DNA of 64,000 nt from Elephas maximus indicus (lineage: Eukaryota > Chordata > Mammalia > Proboscidea > Elephantidae): contig NC_064822.1 in NCBI RefSeq assembly GCF_024166365.1, forward strand, positions 142,172,823 through 142,236,822, in the 5' to 3' direction. Position 1 is the first letter of the stretch. Each line of letters begins with the position of its first letter. Both the position numbers and the translations under genes were made by a program. Below the pieces are notes generated by a model, which did no database searches, was not told the DNA's origin, and saw only the letters and a list, made by a program, of their open reading frames with translations. Of this stretch, positions 47,708 through 59,195 are shown piece by piece.

Positions 47708-48032
47708 AACAAAACCAAACCCGTTGTCTTCGAGTCGATTCTAACTCATGGCAGCCTTAAAAGACAGAGTAGAGCAGCCCCATAGGAAATCCAAGGAACG
47801 GCTGGTGGATTAGAACTGTAACCTTCTGGTTAACAACCGAACTCTTAACCACTGTGACACCAAAAAAACAACCAGTGCCGTCAAGTCGATTCTGACCCAT
47901 AGCGACCAAGAACGGCTGGTGGATTAGAACTGTAACCTTCTGGTTAACAACCGAACTCTTAACCACTGTGACACCAAAAAAACAACCAGTGCCGTCAAGT
48001 CGATTCTGACCCATAGCGACCACCAGGGCTCC
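47708..48032 (-). mobile_element. AfroSINE dimer with a tandem duplication
   Basis: Minus-strand SINE sequence runs from 'aacaaaaccaaacccgttgt' to 'accagggctcc'. Within it, 112 bases at 47797-47908 recur without a difference at 47911-48022 (period 114). The repeated unit spans the head of one SINE and the tail of the next, so a head-to-tail SINE pair existed before the duplication. Confidence 0.93.
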
Positions 48033-48439
48033 TTAAAAAAGGCACAGGTCAGTAAAAAAAAAAAAAAAAATCTAAATCTTTAATCTGGGTTAAAAGATGG
48101 ACAGGTTCTGGAGAAGGAGGGAAACTGAAGTCTTTAAAAAGGTCAACACACTAGTTTGAAAGCACTGCTTTGGTAGAAACAAGGAGGTTACAGGCATGAA
48201 CAAGAGAAAGAGAGAAGAAAAAATGAAACTAACATTTTGGGAGCACTTAGTTACTAGACAGGCTCTCTGTCTTGACCAACGCTTACAATGTTAACTTTCT
48301 CTCTTTGTTTTTGCAAACAAAGACAGTACTAAGTACCTTATTCAGTGTCCACACTAGCAACTGCTGAGGCTAGAAGATGCTCTCTGGTGTGTCTGGCATC
48401 AAAGATTATGCTCTTGCTGTCATACCATAGTTGTATGCT

Positions 48440-48545
48440 TAGAGCTTTGTACTACGAATTAGAAAATCTAGATTTTAGTTCCTTCACTGACTTGTAGTAG
48501 TTAATTTTTGTGCTTAACTTACCTATTTGTGAAACTATCAACATG
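48440..48545 (+). repeat. MIR fragment
   Basis: 'gaattagaaaatctagattt' followed by 'gacttgtagtagttaatttt' and 'acctatttgtgaaac' resembles the MIR order, diverged. Confidence 0.5.
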
Positions 48546-48876
48546 TCCTCTACTGAACAGAGATAAAGGACATAGAATGAGTTTTTTCCAAAAAAGAAGT
48601 AAAAACTACCATGATCATTAGTTCTAAAATTATGAAAATTTTAATTTTTCTGCTATTTACTTTCGTAACTAAGGTAATATTCTAATATATAAAAAAAAGG
48701 AAAGAAAAAAGAATAAAATGTGGTTCAGAGGAAATATCAGTCAAATTACAGACAAAAATATATTCTTACTCTAAAACCTTAAATACTTTTGGAATAAACT
48801 ACAAAAATTTAGAACTACTTTAATGCCTTAGTACAAATGGTACTTGAACACAATAGCAAATATAATTTTGGCTTAC

Positions 48877-49001
48877 CTTTTTAATAGGTGATGTAGGTGT
48901 TGCCTGACCAGACGTCACAGTAGGTGTTGTGACAGCTACAGTAGCTGCTTGTGTACTAGAAGTATTGATATTAGTTACAGAAGTCAATGGTTTTGTCTTA
49001 T
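48877..49001 (-). CDS. PPP1R12A: PPP1R12A exon: Ser/Thr-rich segment (372-413)
   Basis: Reads KTKPLTSVTNINTSS, a long Thr/Ser/Ala/Val run, then TPTSPIKK. The acceptor is TTTTTTAATAG and the donor is AAG followed by GTAAGC. It ends in phase 0. The intron on its 5' side is about 12.6 kb and holds the large L1. Downstream of it come, in order, the candidate alternative exon at 41909-42025 and the canonical exon at 41299-41514; both would join in phase. Confidence 0.96.
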
Positions 49002-49611
49002 CTATTAAAAAACCAAAACAAAACAAAATTAAGATTCAATGGCTGGGAAAACAAAGCTCTGTAAGAGATTTATATTTATTACACTACCTTTCTCCCTAGG
49101 TTTGCGCAGTTTTCCAAAGAAATCTTCCACCTTGAGTTATCACTATTGTAATGCTGCTATACTTTTAAGTACTGAAACACTCTTATTTTTGGAGCAAATA
49201 TAACCTTTCCACCAAGAGTGATGAATTCATAATAATTTATCCAGCTCTGCCATCCAGCTGTACTTATGACTCAGAAAACATTCATAAGATGGCTAACAGG
49301 GTGAAGAGTGTAATACGTTGAAATATATATAGTCAAGGTCAAGGTCAAATTAGTGCATTTAAAAATCACTATAACCTTAGCTCCGAATAAACTGAATGAA
49401 AGCTAAATTCAGTATGAGCTTTTCTGCACTGTTAAATAATACTTCTTTTCATTCAACAGAGGTTATACTATTCAACACAGTTACATACAAGTCATGCATA
49501 ACCTAATTAGACCATCATCCCAGAAAACAAATCTACCTAACCGTGGAGAGTCATTTAACAAACATTTATTGTTTCTATACTTCAGTACTTTTTTTTTTTA
49601 TACTTCAGTAC

Positions 49612-49775
49612 GGAAACCCTCCTGGTGCAGTGGTAAAGAGCTATGGCTAGTAATCAAAAAGTCAGAGTTTCAACCCACCAGGCACTCCTTGGAAACTATG
49701 GGACAGTTCTATTCTGTTCTATATGATCACTAGGAGTCAGAATTAACTCAATGGCAATGGGTTTGGTTTTTGGTT
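49612..49775 (+). mobile_element. AfroSINE
   Basis: Plus-strand copy, 'ggaaaccctcctggtgcagt' to 'caatgggtttggtttttggt'. The target sequence tatacttcagtacgg precedes it and tatactttagtacgg follows it. Confidence 0.93.
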
Positions 49776-49799
49776 TATACTTTAGTACGGTGGATATGG

Positions 49800-49930
49800 C
49801 AGTTAATGTGAAAAACAAAATAACTTTGTGGAGCTTACATTCTGGTGAGAGAAATATGTAATAATGAAGATAAATAAAATATGTAGCATATTACGAGTGA
49901 ATGAAAGGCAATTTGGAATATTATAAAAAA
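49800..49930 (+). repeat. L2-like fragment
   Basis: 'tgtggagcttacattctggt' followed by 'aataatgaagataaataaaa' is the L2 block that reads 'ggagcttacattctagtggg' in better copies. Confidence 0.65.
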
Positions 49931-50084
49931 AAAGCCTAAAAAAAAAAATCGATAGCAACTAATTTAAACAGTAAAAAATTCAACATATTTATTCCTGTTT
50001 CCTCTAGTTTAAAAATTTATTTTATTTTAGTGAAATTTAGAGTGTGTGTATATACATATATGTAAACATTTATGTTTGGTTTAA

Positions 50085-50165
50085 AGAATAATAATGAAAC
50101 AAACACCATGTACCCACCACCCAACTTAAGTAAACATTATCAATATTGTTTAGACTGCCTATGCA
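50085..50165 (-). repeat. Short old L1 fragment
   Basis: 'caccatgtacccaccaccca' with 'acttaagtaaacatta' matches a recurrent stretch of ancient L1-type sequence. Confidence 0.45.
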
Positions 50166-50227
50166 TTTGAGTTCAACGAAGAAGAAAAATTTCAAGCTCT
50201 AGAGGGAAAAACCTCTAAAAAAAAAAA

Positions 50228-50390
50228 TGCTCCCCTTTTCTCACTCCTCGATTACCTCTCAAATTTATAAGTCATTTGGAAAGCAATTAAAATCCTTTGG
50301 TTGAGTTCCCATTTTTATCTGGTTTATGGCAAGAGAAAGAACGCTAAAGAAAAACTGGTTAGGTAAATTTGTTAAAATTCAGCAAAATAG
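50228..50390. repeat. Copy 2 of an unidentified repeat
   Basis: Second copy of the repeat at 45676-45810; it has an extra 'tttatctggtttatggcaa' segment. A following stretch to about 50570 ends with AATAAA then a run of 17 A, so this could be part of a retroposed transcript. Confidence 0.5.
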
Positions 50391-50789
50391 TTATTGTTTA
50401 TGTCAAATAGTTTCCCTAGGCACTAACCCTACAAAAAGCAGTGGGTGGAAGGGAAGGTTTAGAAATTGTCAAACCCAGCTGTAGCCGCTACAGGGAAATT
50501 ACTCTTTCTCAAGTTTGCAAAATAAAGTATGATAAAGCCCTGTTGATATTAAAAAAAAAAAAAAAAAGAGTGAGAGAAGAAACCAAACAACGTTTACATG
50601 GATTAATTCTTGAGAAAGAGTCAAATTTTCCTGGCACAACTAACCACTAGCAACAGGAAGAACAAAATTAACAAAGCACAATGCTTCAAAGGAACATTTA
50701 AAGTTAGCTCAGTGAGAGACTGAGCAGAGGGTGATGGGTATCCTTAAATGCTAAACAGGGGACTGATACAATTTGATAATAGTTACTTA

Positions 50790-50960
50790 TATTTATAGAA
50801 CAGCAGAGTTTAAAGAACTATCCAGATCATATAGTCCAATTCTTGCTTTTCCTTTACAAGCAAAGAAATTTCAACCAAAGGAGGTCAGGCGACTTGCTAG
50901 TTAGGGCAAGACTGATCTAAAATTGAAGTCTTTTGCTTGTTTTAAATAATTCTTCGATGC
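50790..50960 (+). repeat. MIR-family fragment
   Basis: 'atccagatcatatagtccaa', 'ttacaagcaaagaaatttca' and 'aggtcaggcgacttgctagt' follow the MIR3-like order. Confidence 0.7.
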
Positions 50961-51389
50961 CTAATATAGAACAATGAATTGTATAAAACGGGCCAAGTAA
51001 GAAAAAGTTACCTAACAATAACTTAGAAATACCTGAAAGAGATGTCTGGACTTCTGGTTCTTGAATCCTACTACACGAGAAGTAAAAAACATGACATACC
51101 CATTAAGAGACCTGGGTTCATGGTTTGACTTGTAATGATATGCTTTACTATAAGCTGGAGGCCCAGGGAGGAGATTAACTACATAAAAATAACTTTAAAT
51201 ACTTGTAAAAGTATCTGGGTCATTTTAAATTTTAAGGAGATCATTTCATTTTTCATTTTTTGTAAAATGCACAAAGAATACAGCACAAATTTAACTGAAG
51301 TGATAAGCAGGTATCTTGATTACATTTAAATAAGAGCTCAATTTTGTGCAATTATTATATGAAACCCAACACTTATTATAAAATGATTT

Positions 51390-51530
51390 ATCCTTACACA
51401 GCATCCATATAAAGCAGGTATTATTATCCTGACTTTAGAGTTCAGAAATCTGAGATTAAATGAATTTCCTACACATATAATTACATGCACGAACAGGTCC
51501 ATGTTCTTAACACTATGCACATGTTGACTG
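51390..51530 (+). repeat. MIR-like fragment
   Basis: 'aaagcaggtattattatcct' followed by 'gaaatctgagattaaatgaa' resembles the MIR segment before the conserved core. Confidence 0.5.
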
Positions 51531-51734
51531 CAATATACTTTGCTTTATATTTTAAGTAGCATGTCATATAAATAAGTTGTATGATATGCTAATTAAACAG
51601 ATAAACAATGTTTATCTGTTGCTGTAGCCTCCAGTTTTGCCCATATGACTCTCTCATATAAGTAAAAGATATCTTGACTCACCTGATCAGCAATGGAACA
51701 GCAATTGATGAAAAACTTAAACCCCTAAGTGGCT

Positions 51735-51898
51735 AGGGAAACCTGGTGGCATAGTGGTTAAGAGTTCAGCTGCTAACCAAAAGGTCAGCAGTTCAATTCC
51801 ACTAGGCGCTCCTTGGAAACCTATAGGGCAGTTCTACTCTATCCTCTAGGGTCACTATGAGTTAGAATTGACTCAACGACAACTGGGTTTTTTTTTTT
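51735..51898 (+). mobile_element. AfroSINE
   Basis: Plus-strand copy, 'agggaaacctggtggcatag' to 'cgacaactgggtttttt', ending in a T run. Flanks taagtggct and taagtaact may be its duplication. Confidence 0.93.
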
Positions 51899-52136
51899 AA
51901 GTAACTTAGAGTCTAGAAATTTATGTACTACATAAATTCTTTGCATATTAATGAAAAGTAATTTATACTTGTAGGGTTAATAAGCTTCAAGAAAAAAAGA
52001 ATCCAAAACATACCACCCACAACAAAGCTAGCCTATATCTTTAAAGCAACAGGTTTAGCAGTATGTTCCCTGATACCTGGTCCTCGCTTTTTCTGGCAGA
52101 AAATATTTCGCTAAGTAAGAAAAATTAAAATGATTC

Positions 52137-52150
52137 AAAAGTGTAGTTGC
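52137..52150 (+). repeat. Left target-site duplication of the L1
   Basis: aaaagtgtagttgc, matched at 60114-60127 by aaaagtgttgttgc with one difference. It marks the exact left edge of the L1. Confidence 0.93.
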
Positions 52151-53435
52151 GAGAGGTGGGGCCAAGATGGCGGAGTAGTCAGATGCTTCCAGTGATCCCT
52201 CTTACAACAAAGACCAGAAAAAACAAGTGAAACAATTATATTTATGACAAGCTAGGAGCCCTAAACATCAAAGGCAAAGTTAGAAAATGGACTGAGCAGC
52301 AGAAGGGTTGGGGGGGCGACAGTTCAGGAGTGGAGAGGAGTTGCCGGACCTGAATCACCGGGAACCCACCGGCACCATGCCCAGGAGTGACTTTGTTGGG
52401 CTGGTGGTAGCGTTCGGCCACAGTTTCCTCAGGCAGAATCAGCCAGCTGCACAGCCTACTCAATCACCGGAATCAAAGAAGAACGGCACTCTTGGCAAAA
52501 GCTAAGTCCTTGTGTGTATTTTACCACACCCCTAGCCCCCAAGCCAGCTTCAGTGGCTGTTCATTTCCCTGGGTCTGAGATAGGCCCTGCTGAGCACCCT
52601 GAGCCATTCTCCAGGCTTTGAGAAGGAATAAATTCACAACTGGGGAAAAGATAATCTGCCAGCTCCACTAACCTGGGGAGCTCAGGACAGAAGCGGCTCC
52701 TTTCCAGGCATAAATGGTCCACAGACTTTGAATACCTTCCCCCTGGCATGAACCTGTGTGGGCTTATTTCAGGAGCATAGGCCCTTGTCTGCAGACTGCA
52801 ACTGTTTCAGCTGTGTGGTGGAGAGGTGGGTGTTTGATGTTTGACACCGCTTTGCCTATTAAACAGGGTCCTCACCTATCTACATTAGGGGCCTAAGGGC
52901 CGGTGGCTCCCACTCAGATCGCCCAGCCACCTGTGACAGGGGTCCAAGGATAAACTGGAACCTCCCAACTCTTACATTGGGTGCCCATGGTCTGTCTGCA
53001 GAACCCACCCACCTGGGCACTCTAGAGAACAGGGACCCGCTTTCCTTACAGATACTCGGGGTATGGCTGAAAGCCCCCTGATTTGTTAAGAGCGTGACCC
53101 CCTACTGCAACCAGATACCAGTACCTACACCAATTACCCCTGCCCCTCTAAGACTGTAGGACAGATCCTGTACCACAAACTTGATGACCAATTACGTGGA
53201 TACCTAAGCTGAACCCATACTAGGAAAATGAATGGACTCCTATGCTGATACACCTGATAAACAGCTCTAGCCATTTGGTTACAGGACGTTAGAGCTTCAA
53301 AGGCAAAAGTAATCAACCTAGCTCACTCAAGTTATCTATTCAGGCATATCAAAATAAAACAATGCAAGAAACTAGGATACACTACGCAAACATAAAACAA
53401 ACTAATACAATAACTTATAGATGGCTCAGAGACCA

Positions 53436-53607
53436 CCAAACCAAAAACCAAACCCAGTGCCGTCGAGTCGATTCCGACTCAGAGTGACCCTATAAGACAG
53501 AGTAGAACCGCCTCATAGAGTTTCCAAGCAGTGCCTGGCGGATTCGAACTGCCGACACTTTGGTTAGCAGCCAGTAGCACTTAACCACTACGCCACCAGG
53601 GTTTCCT
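53436..53607 (-). mobile_element. AfroSINE nested in L1 5' region
   Basis: Minus-strand, close to consensus: 'accaaacccagtgccgtcga' to 'cgccaccagggtttcc'. The L1 sequence ctcagagac occurs on both sides as the target duplication. Confidence 0.95.
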
Positions 53608-53649
53608 CAGAGACAAAAGTAAATATCAAATCGCATAAAGCAGCAGACC

Positions 53650-54600
53650 ATGATCACTCCAACAAGCACTCAAACTGCAAAGAATCATGGGACCTTCTGG
53701 ATAAAGGTGCCTTCCTAGAATTACAGGATAAAGAACACAAAAGATTAATATACAGAACTCTTCAAGACATCAGGAATGAGATCAGGAAGGAGATCGGGCA
53801 GTATGCTGAAAAATCCAAGAAATACACAGACAAAGCAGTTGAAGAAATTAAAAAGGTTATTCAAAAACAATGAAAAATTTAATAAGCTGCAAGAATCCAT
53901 ACAGAGACAGTAATCACAAATTCAGGAGATTAATAATAAAACTACAGAGTTAGACAACTGAATAGTAAGTCAGAAGAGCAGAACTGAGCAAGTAGAAGAC
54001 AAAATCTGTGAGACTGAAGATGAAGCCTTTGGTACCAATATACTTGAAGAAAATCAGATAAAAGAATTAAAAAAAAATGAAGAAACCCTAAGAATCATGT
54101 GGGATTCTATCAAGAGAAATAACCCACGAGTGATTGGAGTACCAGAACAGGGAGGGATAACAGAAAATACAGAGAATTGTTGAAGATTTGTTGGCAGGAA
54201 ACATCCCCGATATCATGAAAGATGAGAAGGTATTTATCCAAGATGCTCTTCGAACTCCATATATGGGAGATCTTAAAAGAAAGTCACCAAGACATATTAT
54301 GATCAAACTTGCCAAAACCAAAGACAAAGAGAGAATTTTAAGAGCAGCTAGGGATAAACAAAGTCACCTACAAAGGAGAGTCAAAAAGAACAAGCCTGGA
54401 CTACTTCGCAGAAACCTTGCAGGCAAGAAGGCAGTGGGATGACATATATAAAGCACTGAAGGAAAAAACTTGCCAGCTGAGAATCATATATCCAGCAAAA
54501 CGGTTTCTCAAATATGAAGGCGAAATTAGGACATTTCAAGATAAACAGAAGTTTAGGGAATTTGTAAAAACCAAACAAAACTACAAGAAATACTAAAGGG
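53650..54600 (+). pseudogene. L1 ORF1 relic
   Basis: The first part encodes coiled-coil-like charged sequence (for example around 53700-53900: LQDKEHKRLIYRTLQDIRNE then a stop at 53871). The later part, 54188-54442, keeps the nucleic-acid-binding C-terminal domain type (KSPRHIMIKLAKTKDKERIL, RAARDK). Stops and frame changes separate them. ORF1 proteins form trimers that coat L1 RNA; this one cannot be made. Confidence 0.85.
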
Positions 54601-57425
54601 AGGCTCACTGGTTAGAAAATAAAAAATATCAGATATCATCCCAAGACTAGAACACTTGACAGAGCAATCAGATATGAACCCAGATAGGGAAATCACTGAA
54701 AAAAATCAAGACAAAAAAATGCTCAAAACAGGGAAACAGCAATGTCATTATGTAAAAAAAAGAAAACACTAAAACAATCAAGAGGGACTAAGAAATGTAG
54801 TCATAGATATTTCACATGGATAGGAAGGCAAGGCAATATAAAGAAACAAAAGTTAGGTTTAAACTTAGAAAAACAGAGCTAAATATTAAGGTAACCACAA
54901 AGGAGACTAACAATCCTACTCATCAAAATAAAATGCAAGAAAAAATACTCAGTAAAAACAAAATCAACAACAAATAAGAGGAAAACACAGTATATAAACT
55001 ACTCAGCACAAAAAATTAAGTGGGAAAAAGAAACCGTCAATAACACACAAGAAAAGACATCAAAATGATGGCACTAAACTCATAAAAAAAAAAAACTCAT
55101 ACCTATCTAAAATTATGCTGAATATAAATGGACTCAATAGACCAATAAAGACACAGAGAGTGGCAGAATGGATAAAAGAACACGATCTGTCTATATGCTG
55201 CCTACAAGAGACATACCCTAGAGACACAAACGAAAACTCGAAGGATAGAAAAAAACATATCAAGCAAGCAACAATCAAAAAAGAACAGGAGTGGCAATAT
55301 TAATTTCTGACAAAATAGACTTTAAAGTTAAACCCACCACAAAGGATAAGAAAGACACTATATAATAATTAAAGGGATAATACACTGGGAGGATATAAAC
55401 ATATTAAATATTTATGCACCTAATGACAGGGCTGCAAAATACAGAAAAGAAACTCTAACAGCACTGAAAAGTGAGACAGACAGCTCCACAATTATAGTAC
55501 GAGATTTCAACACACCACTTTCTTTCCAGAAAGAAGCTCAATAAAGACATGGAAGATCTAAATGCCAAAATCAACCAACTTGACCTCATAGACACATACA
55601 GAACACTCCACCCAAGAGCAGACAAGTATACCTTCTTTTCCAATGCACATTTAACATTACCTAGAATAGACCACATATTAGGTCACAAAGCAAGCCTTAG
55701 CAGAATCCAAAACACCGAAATACTACAAAGCATCTTCTCTGACCATAAGGCCATAAAAGTAGAAATCAGTAAAAGAAAAAGCTAGGGAAAGAAATCAAAC
55801 ACTTGGGAAGTCAACAATACCCTGCTCAAAAACGCATCAAATTTGGAATAAAGAAATTCATAGAATCCAGTGAGAATGAAAATACTTCCTATCAGAGCCC
55901 TTGGGACACAACGAAAGCAGTGCTCAGAGGTCAATTTGTTTCAATAAATGCACACATACAAAAAGAAGAAAGGGCCAAAATCAAAGAACTATCCCTACAA
56001 CTTGAACAGATAGAAAGAGAGCAACAAAAGAAACCCTCAGGCACCAAAAGAAAGCAAATAATAAAAATTAGAGAAGAATTAAATGAAATAGAAAACAGAA
56101 AAACAATTGAAAGAGTTAACAAGACCAAAAGCTGGTTCTTTGAAAAAAAAAATCAACAAAATTGACAAACTACAGGCCAAACTGACAAAAGAAAAACAGG
56201 AGAGGAAGCAAATAACCTGAATAAGAAATAAGATGGGCGATATTACAACAGACCCAACTGAAATTAAAAGAATCTTATCAGACTACTACAAAAAATTGTA
56301 CTCTAACAAATTTGAAAATCAAGAAATGAATGCATTTCTAGAAACACATTACCTACCTAAATTAACACAATCAGAAGTAGAACAACTAAATAGACCCATA
56401 ATAAAAGAGATTGAAAAGGTAATAAAAAATCTCCCAACTAAAAAAAGCCCTGGCCCAAACAGCTTCCCCAGAGTTCTACCAAACTTTCTGAGAAGAGTTA
56501 ACACCACTACTACTAATGGTTATTTCAGAGCACAGAAATAGCTGGAATTCTCCCAAACTCATTCTATGAAGCCCTGATGCCAAAACCAGGTAAAGACTCC
56601 ACAAAAAAAGAAAATTACAGACCTATATCCCTCATGAACTTAGATGCAAAAATCCTCAACAAAATGCAATCCAATAGAATTCAACAACATATCAAAAAAT
56701 AATTCACCATGACCAAGTGGGATTCATACTATGCAGGGATGGTTCAACATGAGAAAAACAGTAAATGTAATCCACCATATAAATAAAACAAAGGACAAGA
56801 ACCACATGATCTTATCAATTGATGCAGAAAAGGCATTTGACAAAGTTCAATACCCAATCATGATAAAAACTCTCAGCAAAATAGGAATAGAAGGAAAATT
56901 GCTCAACATAATAAAGGGCATCTATACAAAGCGAACAGCCAACATCATTCTAAATGGAGTGAGTCTGAAAGCATTTCCCTTGAGAACAGGAATCAGACAA
57001 GGATGCCCTTTATCACCGCTCTTATTCAACATTGTGCTGGGGGCCTAGCCAGAGCAATTAGGCTAGATAAAGAAATAAAGGGCATCCAGACTGGTAAGGA
57101 AGAAATAAAATTATCTCTATTTGCAGGTGACAGGTTCTTAGACACAGGAAGCTACTGAAACTAACAGAAGAGTTCCGCAGGTTATCAGGATACAAGATAA
57201 ACACACAAAAATCATTTGGATTCCTCTACACTAACAAAAACAACACCGAAGAGGAAACCCCCAAATCAGTACTATTTACAGTAGCCCACAAGAAGGTAAA
57301 ATACTTAGGAATAAATCTTACCAGAGACATAAAAGACCTACACAAAGAAAACTACAAGACACTACTGCAAGAAACCAAAAGAAACGTACGTAAGTGGAAA
57401 AACATACCTTGCTCATGGATCCCCC

Positions 57426-57580
57426 ACCCCAGTGCCGTCGAGTTAATTCTGACTCATAGTGACCATATAGGACAGAGTAGAACTGCCCCCACAGAGTTTC
57501 CAAAAGCACCTCGCGGATTCGAACTGCCAACCCTTTGGTTAGCAGCCGTAGCACTTAACCACTACGCCACCGGGGTTTCC
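57426..57580 (-). mobile_element. AfroSINE nested in L1 ORF2
   Basis: Minus-strand, 'ccccagtgccgtcgagttaa' to 'acgccaccggggtttcc'. The L1 text resumes with 'aggaagccttaacattgtaa'. Confidence 0.94.
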
Positions 57581-58267
57581 TAGGAAGCCTTAACATTGTA
57601 AAAATGTCTATTCTACCAAAAGCCATCTATAGGTACAATGCAATTCCGATCCAAATTCCAATGACATTTTTTAATGAGATGGAGAAACAAATCACCAACC
57701 TCATACGGAGGGGAATGAGGCCCCAGTTAAGTAAGGGATTACTGAAAAAGGACAAAGTGGGAGGCCTCACTTTACCTGATTTTAGAACGTATTATAGCTC
57801 CACAGTAGTCAAATCAGCCTGGTACTGGTACAACAACAGATACACAGACCAATGGAACAGAATTGAGAATCCAGACATAAATCCATCCACATATGAGCAC
57901 TGATATTTGACAAAAGCCCAAAGTCAGTTAAAAGGGGAAAAGACAGTCTCTTTAACAAACGGTGGTGGCATAACTGGATAGCCATCTGCAAAAAAATGAA
58001 ACAAGACCCATCCCTCACACTACGCACAGAAACTAACTCAAAATGGATCAAAGACCTAAATATAAAATCTGAAACAATAAAGATCATGAAAGAAAATAGG
58101 GACAACGTTAGGAGCCTTAATACAGGGGATAAACAGAACACGAAACATAACTAACAATGCATAAATGCCAGAAAAGAAACTAGATAATCAGGAGCTCCTA
58201 AACATCAAACACCTATGCCCATCCAAAGACTTCACCAAAAGAGTAAAAAGATTACCTACCAACAAAA

Positions 58268-58386
58268 AAAAAACCTACTGCCGTCGAGTCGATTCCGACT
58301 CATAGCGACCCTATAGGACAGATTCGAACTGCTGACCTTTTGGTTAGCAGCCATAGCACTTAACCACTATGCCACAAGGGTTTCCT
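58268..58386 (-). mobile_element. AfroSINE with internal deletion, nested in L1
   Basis: Minus-strand; tail side 'aaacctactgccgtcgagtc' jumps from 'cctataggacag' straight to 'attcgaactgctgacc', losing about 45 bases of the middle. Perfect 12-bp duplications aagattacctac lie on both sides. Confidence 0.95.
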
Positions 58387-59170
58387 AAGATTACCTACAG
58401 ACTGGGAAAAAGTTTTTAGCTATGACATTTCCGATCATTGCCTGATCTCCAAAATCTGCATGATACTGCAAAAAACTCAACTACAAAAAGACAAATAATC
58501 TAATTAAAAAATGGGCAAGGATATGAACAGGCACTTCACTAAATAAGACATTCAGGTAGCTAACAGATACATCAGGAAATGCTCACGATCATCAGCCATT
58601 AGAGAAATGCAAATCAAAACTACAATGAATTTCCATCTCACTTCAACAAGGCTGGCATGAATCCAAAAAACACACAATAATAAATGCTGGAGAGGTGGCG
58701 GAGAGACTGGAACACTTATACACAGCTGGTGGGAATATAAAATGGTACAACCACTTTGGAAATCAATTTGGCGCTTCCTTTAAAAACTAGAAATAGAACT
58801 AGCATACGATCCAGCAATCCCACTCCTTGGAACGTATACTAAGAAATAAGAGCCTTTGCACGAACAGATACATGCACACCCATGTTCACTGCAGCACTGT
58901 TTACAATAGCAAAAAGATGGAAGCAACCAAGGTGCCCATGAATGGAATGAACGGGTAAATAAGTTATGGTATATTCATACAATGGAATACTACGCATTGA
59001 TAAAGAACAATGATGAATCCATGAAACATTTCATAATATGGAGGAATCTGGAAGGTGTTATGCTGAGTGAAATCAGTCAGTTGCAAAAGGACAAATGTAT
59101 GAAACCAGTACTATAAGAACTCAAAAAATAGTTTAAACAGAGAAGAAAATATTGTTTTATGGTTACGAGA

Positions 59171-59195
59171 GGGGGGAGGGAGGGAGGGAGAGGGG
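59171..59195 (+). repeat. L1 3' UTR polypurine G tract
   Basis: Six G, then GGG-A repeated, then GGGG in 25 bases. L1 elements of mammals often keep a G-rich polypurine tract in the 3' UTR that can fold as a quadruplex; its position about 0.9 kb from the tail fits. Confidence 0.85.

Larger units (their letters stand above)
41515..48876 (-). other. PPP1R12A: Intron region between exons 372-413 and 414-485
   Basis: Holds the candidate alternative exon (41909-42025), hAT element, L2, MIR, SINE and L1 pieces as listed. Stretches 42030-42960 and 44780-45580 show no recognised repeat or gene. Confidence 0.6.
55095..58900 (+). pseudogene. L1 ORF2 relic (endonuclease and reverse transcriptase)
   Basis: The endonuclease start is visible at 55115 (LNINGLNRPIKTQRVAEWIK, then CCLQETY with the metal-binding Glu). 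The reverse transcriptase shows the motif A region ([13 protein letters not shown] near 56815-56850) and motif B ([14 protein letters not shown] near 56989-57030). The FADD catalytic motif reads FAGD near 57120 and is followed by a deletion. Many stops and frameshifts and two SINEs interrupt it. Not functional. Confidence 0.9.

Noticed and set aside
47757-48023. Open frame with an internal 38-residue repeat
   Set aside because: It is the translated shadow of the 114-bp tandem duplication within SINE sequence, not a protein gene.
50400-50580. Possible processed retrocopy ending AATAAA plus poly(A)
   Set aside because: No source transcript was recognised and no target duplication could be found; kept only as a note on the neighbouring repeat.
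56731-57048. Reverse transcriptase-like frame as a possible host gene
   Set aside because: It is a fragment of the L1 ORF2 relic inside clear L1 boundaries, with a damaged catalytic box.
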